The position numbers and the translations under genes are program-made. A stretch of 10,569 nucleotides of DNA from an uncultured Ruminococcus sp. (GTDB lineage: Bacteria > Bacillota > Clostridia > Oscillospirales > Ruminococcaceae): positions 1 to 10,569 of the forward strand of contig CAMNFW010000058.1 of assembly GCA_946537565.1 (NCBI GenBank). The letters are read 5' to 3'. This document shows positions 5,564-10,569 of this stretch, piece after piece; position 1 is the first letter of the stretch, and the number at the start of each line of letters is the position of its first letter. Below the pieces are notes generated by a model that was given only the letters and a program-made list of their open reading frames with translations, was not told where the DNA came from and searched no databases.

Positions 5564-6768
5564 CAGTTTTCCCCCCTGAGAATAAGTCCGGTATCTATAC
5601 GGCTGATGCGGAAAGCTGATATTCCAGAGGCAGCTGCACCAGCAGCGGCGGCTGCGATAAGTGCTGCGGCAGAATAAACTGCTATTCCTCCTGCTCCCGG
5701 AAGAAGAAACGGAAGCTTCAATGTCTCTTCAATGACACTGTTAAACGGCAAAACTATCAAAAGTCCAAGCAATACTCCTGCAATTCCGCCGATGATACCA
5801 GTGATGAGCGCTTCCTGTAAAACTATCGCTGCCAGCTTTCTCCTCGAAGCTCCCATTACTCTCAATACTGCAAACTCCTTCTTTCTCTCGTTCACACTCA
5901 TTGTAAACGCAAGCAGCAGTATCACCACGCCCAGTATCCAAACCGCTGCTATTAGTATTCCTATTACCTCCGATACACCCGAAAGGCTGTCAGAGATCCC
6001 TGTGATCATTTCCTTTGTCTTAATTGCCTTCACTTTTTTCACATGAAGATTTATGTCATTTACTACCTCGTCAGCAGAATATCCTTCCCCTGCATTTATC
6101 AATATGCACGACACTACCTTGTCCGGGTCGATATCACTGAAATTATTCATTTTAAGATCAAGGGACGACTGTATCAGAGCTTTAATAGTATCTGCATTTG
6201 CAAAAACCGTTGTATCATAGGAAGTGCCTGTCTTGTCCAGTTTTGCTGCAACGTGACATTCCTGACCATAAAAGGTAAGTGTATCTCCTACAAAAGCATT
6301 AAGATCATTTCCAACTACCACATCAAGCTTTCCCAGTTCTTTTCCGTAACTGCGCTTTATCCAGGGCGAGATCGTGAAGTCTGTTTCCGGGTCAAAACCT
6401 ATTATCTGCACAGGTATCGAACAGCAGCTTGAACTGGCTGAGGCAAGATAAAACTGAGGCGATATCTCCCCTATTCCTTCCCGCTCAGCCACCTTGTCCA
6501 TAAACGTTTTGTCCATATAAAAATAGCCTGTGCTGCCCTGCAAAACTATATCCTCGATCTTTGTTTTTGTGGCCTGCTCATATGGTACGACCATTACATC
6601 TGCACCAAGCCGTGCTTCAAGTGAATCAAGTCCCTTTCTCAGACTCGATACTATCAGACTGCCACCCATAACTGTCAGCGAAAGCAGCGCCGTCAGCAGC
6701 ACAAGTACAAAGCTTCTCACCGGTTTTCCAGCTATGTTCCTGAATGGCAGACTTTTGAATATACTCAT
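5563..6768 (-). CDS. FtsX/MacB-family ABC transporter permease
   Basis: This is a 401-residue membrane protein with the classic FtsX/MacB layout: one N-terminal membrane segment (about 18-42), a large extracytoplasmic domain (about 43-260, MacB_PCD-like, including a Cys pair in SSCCS), then three C-terminal segments (about 262-290, 313-338, 357-382). The cytoplasmic loop MSVNERKKEFAVLRVMGASR is the typical coupling region, and the C-terminus (FRISRIDTGLILRGE) is characteristic of this family. Such permeases usually work with a LolD-like ATPase, here encoded next. The length suits a homodimer-type permease. The ATG at 6768 is 2 bases after the DUF4418 stop, and its AAGGAG site lies inside the last codons of that gene. 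The substrate cannot be inferred; the conserved neighbour DUF4418 may be an accessory subunit. Confidence 0.93.
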   Translation of the reverse strand: MSIFKSLPFRNIAGKPVRSFVLVLLTALLSLTVMGGSLIVSSLRKGLDSLEARLGADVMVVPYEQATKTKIEDIVLQGSTGYFYMDKTFMDKVAEREGIGEISPQFYLASASSSCCSIPVQIIGFDPETDFTISPWIKRSYGKELGKLDVVVGNDLNAFVGDTLTFYGQECHVAAKLDKTGTSYDTTVFANADTIKALIQSSLDLKMNNFSDIDPDKVVSCILINAGEGYSADEVVNDINLHVKKVKAIKTKEMITGISDSLSGVSEVIGILIAAVWILGVVILLLAFTMSVNERKKEFAVLRVMGASRRKLAAIVLQEALITGIIGGIAGVLLGLLIVLPFNSVIEETLKLPFLLPGAGGIAVYSAAALIAAAAAGAAASGISAFRISRIDTGLILRGEN

Positions 6769-6770
6769 TC

Positions 6771-7187
6771 TCAGCTCTCCTTATTTTTCCTTCCGTAATA
6801 AATGCTTACTGCCGCTGCTGCCGCTATAAGCAGTGATATTATAATTACTGCCGGACGCATAACTGAAAGACATCTCATGCCTTTCATCATACACATATGT
6901 ATCAGAATATTTGGTACAAATACCGCAGTAAGTGCCGTTGGAATCATTATTATTTTTATCCAGCGTTTTTTCTTCTCTTCACTGAATATCAGCATCAGCA
7001 CCGACATCACCGTCAGCATTATCCCCAGCACAAAAACTGTCTGCTCTGCATCATGACAGTGCATCCAGCTGCCGTCTTCCTTTTGTCCGCAGGCATGAAA
7101 CAGAAATTTTACACCTGCCGTAAGTATCACACTGAGAAGGACAAGTATTATCTCCGTAAGTTTTTCAAAAGTATTGCTTTTTTTCAT
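6771..7187 (-). CDS. DUF4418-like integral membrane protein
   Basis: This is a 138-residue protein with four predicted membrane segments (about 12-31, 50-68, 77-96, 112-131). Short loops carry paired cysteines: HACG (Cys33) and MHCH (Cys44), then HMCMMKGMRC (Cys99, Cys106). The pattern matches what I recall of the DUF4418 family, which often neighbours FtsX/LolD-type transporters in gut Firmicutes. The function is unknown; the Cys/His clusters suggest metal or heme binding or disulfides on one membrane face, which is inference. I chose the ATG at 7187 (MKKSNTF) rather than an upstream in-frame start because AGGAAG at 7195-7200 is 7 bases before it, and the stop of the transglutaminase-like gene is one base away (TGATATG), which implies coupling. 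Confidence 0.85.
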   Translation of the reverse strand: MKKSNTFEKLTEIILVLLSVILTAGVKFLFHACGQKEDGSWMHCHDAEQTVFVLGIMLTVMSVLMLIFSEEKKKRWIKIIMIPTALTAVFVPNILIHMCMMKGMRCLSVMRPAVIIISLLIAAAAAVSIYYGRKNKES

Positions 7188-7188
7188 A

Positions 7189-8097
7189 TCAATTCTTCCT
7201 TTCATAGTCCCGGTCTGCCATTGGGTATTCATTGTAAAAATCTTCTGTCGCATATTTTTCGTCACGGATATGTGAGCTGAAGTTCTCGTCACATTTAAGG
7301 AAATAATCCTCTGTTCCAGACTGGTCGTCCCATGTAATGTCAATATTATAATACTTACCGTCTATCTCAGCTATATTCCAGGCATGAAACTCCTCTTTAT
7401 CCTCATACACCGCAGTTCCTGTTATTATCCTTGAGTTTATTCCGCATTCCCTCAGCAGCCTGTACATCAGCACTGCATATCCCTGGCAAACTGCCCTTCC
7501 GTAAAACAATGCACCATATGCCGTGTTTTTAAGTCTGTGACCGCTGTTGTTCTTATGAACATCATCATAGGAAACATTATCATATACATAACTGTATATC
7601 GTCCTGACCTTCTCATAGTCGCTGGTTAAAATCCCAAAATCAAAGCTGTCAATAAGCTTATTTATCCGATCATCGACCTCTTCTTCCTGATTTAAATAAG
7701 TGTAATATTCCGGAACTATTTCAATTGTATATCTGTATATCCCGTCACTTTGCGAATACTTGTATGAATACTCATATCCGCCGTACTGGTGATAGATATA
7801 ATCTCCCTCAGTCGGATCATCTGTCTCCTCCAGTGCGTGATCTACAAGCAGCCGGACAATCTCCGGTATCTTTTCCATGTTGTCATAATGAGAATTGTAT
7901 GTAACAGTTATTTTTTCGCTGTGGTCGTGAAGCCCCTGACGGACTTTTTCAACAACTGCATCAACGTTTGTGAAGTATATCCCCAGATCACCGCTCATCT
8001 CATACCTCTGGGACGGACGGTAATTAAGTGAATATGCCGCCGGCAAGATCATGACCAGCATCACTGCTGTGAGCAAGATATTAATCCTTTTTACCAT
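7189..8097 (-). CDS. Secreted or membrane-anchored transglutaminase-like protein
   Basis: This is a 302-residue protein with an N-terminal hydrophobic segment (residues 6-23, after MVKR) that is either a signal peptide or an anchor. The transglutaminase-like core at about 160-270 keeps a full papain-type triad: Cys204 in GRAVCQGYA, His238 in EFHAWN and Asp253 in NIDITWDD. In bacteria this fold usually acts as a protease-like or cross-linking enzyme outside the cell; the exact activity is unknown. The region 60-150 is acidic and tyrosine-rich. The ATG at 8097 overlaps the 3' end of frdB by 17 bases and has GGAAG at 8105-8109 with 7-base spacing. It is followed directly by the DUF4418 gene. Its place between fumarate reductase and an ABC export system is unusual. 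Confidence 0.88.
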   Translation of the reverse strand: MVKRINILLTAVMLVMILPAAYSLNYRPSQRYEMSGDLGIYFTNVDAVVEKVRQGLHDHSEKITVTYNSHYDNMEKIPEIVRLLVDHALEETDDPTEGDYIYHQYGGYEYSYKYSQSDGIYRYTIEIVPEYYTYLNQEEEVDDRINKLIDSFDFGILTSDYEKVRTIYSYVYDNVSYDDVHKNNSGHRLKNTAYGALFYGRAVCQGYAVLMYRLLRECGINSRIITGTAVYEDKEEFHAWNIAEIDGKYYNIDITWDDQSGTEDYFLKCDENFSSHIRDEKYATEDFYNEYPMADRDYERKN

Positions 8098-8818
8098 TTT
8101 TCAGCTTCCGTTTTCTCCGCTTCCAGACTGCCGCAGCGTTGGAATTTACTAAAAGATCTTCAATATCTATCCCAGCCGGACATACGCTCCGGCAGGCAAG
8201 AGATTTTCCGCATCCTTCATAACCATGTTTCCGGTATTCACGAAAAACTTCCTTCCGCTGAGATTCCGGAACTGCTGAAATAAGCCTTGATGCCGGTACT
8301 ATTGTCGCTGTCCCAAAAAACTGCCCTCCGCTGTAAAAATTCGGGCATACCTCCAGACAGCAGCCGCATTGCAGACATCTTGAACCTTCATAAGCTATAT
8401 CTCCGACAGTTTCATCCGCTCTTGCATATTCCTGAAACCACAGCTTCATGGTTTTAAGGTTTTCCATCATTATGCTTCTGTCAACCACAAGATCCCGCAC
8501 CACCGGGAATTTTTTCAGCGGCTCGATCCTGATCACACCGTTTCTCCGGACTTCTTTCAGCTTTGAATCACAGGCAAGCCTGGGATATGAATTTATCAGC
8601 ATTGCACAGGCACCGCATTTCTTTTGCAGACAGCTGCACTCCCAGCTGATATGGCTTACAGCTCTTTCTTCTGTGTCAATATAGCTGCCGGAATTATTTA
8701 TATCAGTCAGTGCAGCTGCAACTGTAGAATTTTCATCTTCAGTCTCATAATCAATGCTCTGCCAGAAAGGCTTTGAACCGATGCTCTCACATCGGAGAAT
8801 ATCAAGTCTTACCTTCAC
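8081..8818 (-). CDS. frdB: Fumarate reductase / succinate dehydrogenase iron-sulfur subunit
   Basis: This is a 245-residue subunit with all cluster ligands. The N-terminal plant-ferredoxin-type 2Fe-2S site has Cys63, Cys68, Cys71 and Cys83 (C-x4-CGAC-x11-C). The C-terminal region has C-x2-C-x2-C-x3-CP (Cys148, 151, 154, 158) and a second set Cys203, Cys209, Cys213P, which supply the 4Fe-4S and 3Fe-4S clusters in this family. It passes electrons between a membrane quinone site and the flavin of FrdA. The start is GTG at 8818, overlapping the frdA stop by 4 bases (GTGA), with AAGGAG at 8825-8830 six bases upstream. Direction (frd or sdh) cannot be proved from this subunit; frd is preferred for a likely anaerobe and because of the FrdA flavin-site change. 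The C-terminus is very basic (KRRKRKLKNGKK). Confidence 0.93.
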   Translation of the reverse strand: MKVRLDILRCESIGSKPFWQSIDYETEDENSTVAAALTDINNSGSYIDTEERAVSHISWECSCLQKKCGACAMLINSYPRLACDSKLKEVRRNGVIRIEPLKKFPVVRDLVVDRSIMMENLKTMKLWFQEYARADETVGDIAYEGSRCLQCGCCLEVCPNFYSGGQFFGTATIVPASRLISAVPESQRKEVFREYRKHGYEGCGKSLACRSVCPAGIDIEDLLVNSNAAAVWKRRKRKLKNGKKD

Positions 8819-10422
8819 TTTTTTCTCCTTTCCGGCAGAGTACGGAACGATATATTCACCCTTCCGCCTTTCAGCTCTGCAACTGTAGCTTTCCTGTATT
8901 CCTCGTTTTTATCCGGATAGTCCTCACGGTAATGTGCGCCTCTGCTTTCTCTTCGTTCCAGTGCACCTCTCAGCATTGCCTCAGCTAATCGGAAACGGCT
9001 TTTTTCACGCTGACAATATTCCCTTTCTGATTCAAGAGTCTCCAGCTCTGAAAGTGATTTTCTAAGCCCCTCCTCATTTCTTACAATTCCAAGTCCGGCT
9101 AAAAGTATCTCACTTATCCTTTCAATTAGTATGGGAGATGCCGGCTCTGAAAATGGTTCTGCTGTAATTTTTTCATCAGGCTCAGCAGTATCTTCGCCAG
9201 TATATATACCGGAAGATATTATTGTCCGGGCAGCTTTTTTTCCGCCGAATATCGCACCAAGCATTGAGTTTCCGCCAAGCCTGTTGGCACCGTGATACTG
9301 ACAGGTACATTCACCTGCTGCAAAAAGTCCGGGAAGATTTGTCCTGTGATCTTCGTCAGTGTCAATGCCGCCCATGAAATAGTGTATTCCCTCCTTGACA
9401 TTTATAGGAGTGGTCTTCGGGTCTTCGCCCAGGTATTTTATCAGCTCTTCACGCAGGTCAGAAAGCTTTCTGCTCCAGACTTTGCCGTCCAGACCTGTCA
9501 TGTCCAGATAGACCTTGTCTTCGCAGTCCTCACGCCTGCGGACAAAGTACATCTCTCTTGCCACCACATCACGGGGCATGAGATTTTTCAGCTCAGGATA
9601 TTTTTCCTCCATAAAATACCATTTTTCACCGTTTCTCATTATATACAGCCTGCCGCCCTCACCTCTTGCAGCTTCCGTAACAAGACATCTCTTGCCGGTT
9701 ATGCCAATTGTTGTTGGGTGATACTGCACCATTTCAGGATTTCCCAGCAGCACTCCCTGACTGAAAACTGCTGCTGTGACATCTCCGCTGTTCTGAGTAG
9801 TGCCGGTGGTCATTCCGGGAAAGAGACCGTTAAGTCCGCCGCTGCATAGTATGACCGGTCCATACAGGTCAATTACGCTGTTTTTGTCATTGCTGTAGCA
9901 GTCATGTATGCGGACACCTTTGCACTCACCGTTTTCAGTTATCAGTCTTAAAAACTCATGATGAGGCATACGGTATATAAGTCCTGAAGCTTCATATTTT
10001 CTGGCTTCGTCTATAACTGCTGACATTATGATTTTGCCTGTGCTGCTGCGGGCATAGGCTGTACGTTTTTTTTTCTGACCGCCGAAGTTCCGCAGGATTA
10101 TATCTCCGTTCTCCATATTGAACGGTACTCCTATTCCCTCCAGCCAGCGGATTATCTCAGGTGCGCCGTAGGTCAGATTCTCAACAGCATTAGGATCAGC
10201 CATGAATACTCCGCCTTTAAGCGTGTCATTGAAGTGATTCTCGGCTTCATCATTTTCACCCATTGTATTTATGGCTCCGTTTATTCCGCCCTCAGCCAGC
10301 ACTGACTGCGCTCTCTCTGATGGCTGCAATGATACAAGGCGGCTGGCTATACCGTTTTCAGCCAGCTCGATCGCTGCGGAAAGTCCTGCAAGTCCTGCTC
10401 CGATTATGTTTATCCTGCTCAT
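8815..10422 (-). CDS. frdA: Fumarate reductase / succinate dehydrogenase flavoprotein subunit
   Basis: This is a 535-residue flavoprotein, somewhat shorter than typical FrdA/SdhA. The FAD-binding Rossmann motif is GAGLAGLSAAIE (8-19), followed by the AEGGINGAI loop (43-51). Family catalytic positions are present: His235 in QYHPTT, Arg253 in TEAARGEGG, Arg284 in MPRDVVAR, His347 in HYFMGG and Arg381 in HGANRLGGNS. The C-terminal RRESRGAHYREDYP is the family's helical-domain signature. In E. coli FrdA and Bacillus SdhA the sequence RSH(T/S)V supplies the histidine that binds FAD covalently; here it reads RAQSV, so Gln39 replaces it and FAD is predicted to be non-covalent. GGAGGT at 10428-10433 precedes the ATG. 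It reduces fumarate to succinate, a terminal step of mixed-acid fermentation. Confidence 0.93.
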   Translation of the reverse strand: MSRINIIGAGLAGLSAAIELAENGIASRLVSLQPSERAQSVLAEGGINGAINTMGENDEAENHFNDTLKGGVFMADPNAVENLTYGAPEIIRWLEGIGVPFNMENGDIILRNFGGQKKKRTAYARSSTGKIIMSAVIDEARKYEASGLIYRMPHHEFLRLITENGECKGVRIHDCYSNDKNSVIDLYGPVILCSGGLNGLFPGMTTGTTQNSGDVTAAVFSQGVLLGNPEMVQYHPTTIGITGKRCLVTEAARGEGGRLYIMRNGEKWYFMEEKYPELKNLMPRDVVAREMYFVRRREDCEDKVYLDMTGLDGKVWSRKLSDLREELIKYLGEDPKTTPINVKEGIHYFMGGIDTDEDHRTNLPGLFAAGECTCQYHGANRLGGNSMLGAIFGGKKAARTIISSGIYTGEDTAEPDEKITAEPFSEPASPILIERISEILLAGLGIVRNEEGLRKSLSELETLESEREYCQREKSRFRLAEAMLRGALERRESRGAHYREDYPDKNEEYRKATVAELKGGRVNISFRTLPERRKK

Positions 10423-10434
10423 ATTTTACCTCCG

Positions 10435-10569
10435 TCAGAACACGTTCCACCTAAGATAGTATATAACAAAGGCTGCACCAGTAAAGAAAAGTATCACCGA
10501 CATTACGATCATAATATCCGCCATTATCTCCCTGATCTTTTTTGAACCCATTGCTGTCATAAGCGGACG
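10435..10569 (-). CDS. C-terminal end of an unidentified membrane protein (5' part outside window)
   Basis: An open frame of 44 codons runs from the window edge to TGA at 10437-10435, 12 bases upstream of the frdA start and just before the frdA ribosome binding site. It encodes a basic stretch (MGSKKIREIM) followed by one strong hydrophobic segment (IMIVMSVILFFTGAAFVIYY) and a short tail. The position suggests either a membrane anchor/cytochrome b subunit of the fumarate reductase or an unrelated membrane protein; too little is present to decide. An ATG at 10560 could alternatively start a 41-residue small protein, but no ribosome binding site is visible within the window. Confidence 0.5.
   Translation of the reverse strand, partial: RPLMTAMGSKKIREIMADIMIVMSVILFFTGAAFVIYYLRWNVF

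Noticed and set aside
7188..7343. Longer N-terminus for the DUF4418 protein (190 codons, start at 7343)
   Set aside because: The extension overlaps the transglutaminase-like gene, lacks family similarity and would bypass the well-placed AGGAAG site before the ATG at 7187.
9292..9849. Plus-strand open frame of 185 codons
   Set aside because: It is antisense to the frdA catalytic region, with no domain and no ribosome binding site.

Overview
The window looks like a chromosomal segment of a Gram-positive Clostridia-type bacterium (Bacillota), most likely a Ruminococcus-like gut or rumen anaerobe. The reasons are strong GGAGG-type ribosome binding sites, a T-box riboswitch, a moderately AT-rich composition, a DUF4418 protein, and a fumarate reductase/succinate dehydrogenase pair without other respiratory genes. 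The genus is inference. Every supported gene lies on the minus strand, so the biological reading order runs from high to low coordinates.

Region A (10569 to 4889) is one tightly packed run: the C-terminal end of an unidentified membrane protein, frdA (flavoprotein), frdB (iron-sulfur subunit), a secreted transglutaminase-like protein, a DUF4418 membrane protein, an FtsX/MacB-type permease and its ABC ATPase. From frdA onward the genes overlap or are separated by at most 2 bases, which suggests one transcript and translational coupling. The flavoprotein has Gln39 where the covalent-FAD histidine normally sits, which favours fumarate reduction as its role.

Region B (4888 to 4183) is the most interesting non-coding part. 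Directly after the ATPase stop lie a perfect 28-base palindrome and an adjoining 27-nt hairpin. A near-perfect sigma-A promoter (TTGACA-17-TATAAT) then drives a T-box leader with a candidate alanine specifier (GCU), a UGGU T-box bulge and an intrinsic terminator. Unusually, alaS does not follow at once. There is a 186-base spacer and then a tRNA gene with intact acceptor, D and T arms and an encoded CCA, but 120 nt long. It carries 66 nt where about 22 are expected between the D and T arms, and it has no standard anticodon arm. alaS begins only 27 bases after the tRNA CCA.

Region C (4182 to 1) holds alaS, a small lipoprotein of unknown function, a HinT-like HIT protein and a truncated adenine phosphoribosyltransferase-like gene. 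They are closely spaced and probably co-transcribed from the T-box promoter. No mobile element, CRISPR array or rRNA was seen.
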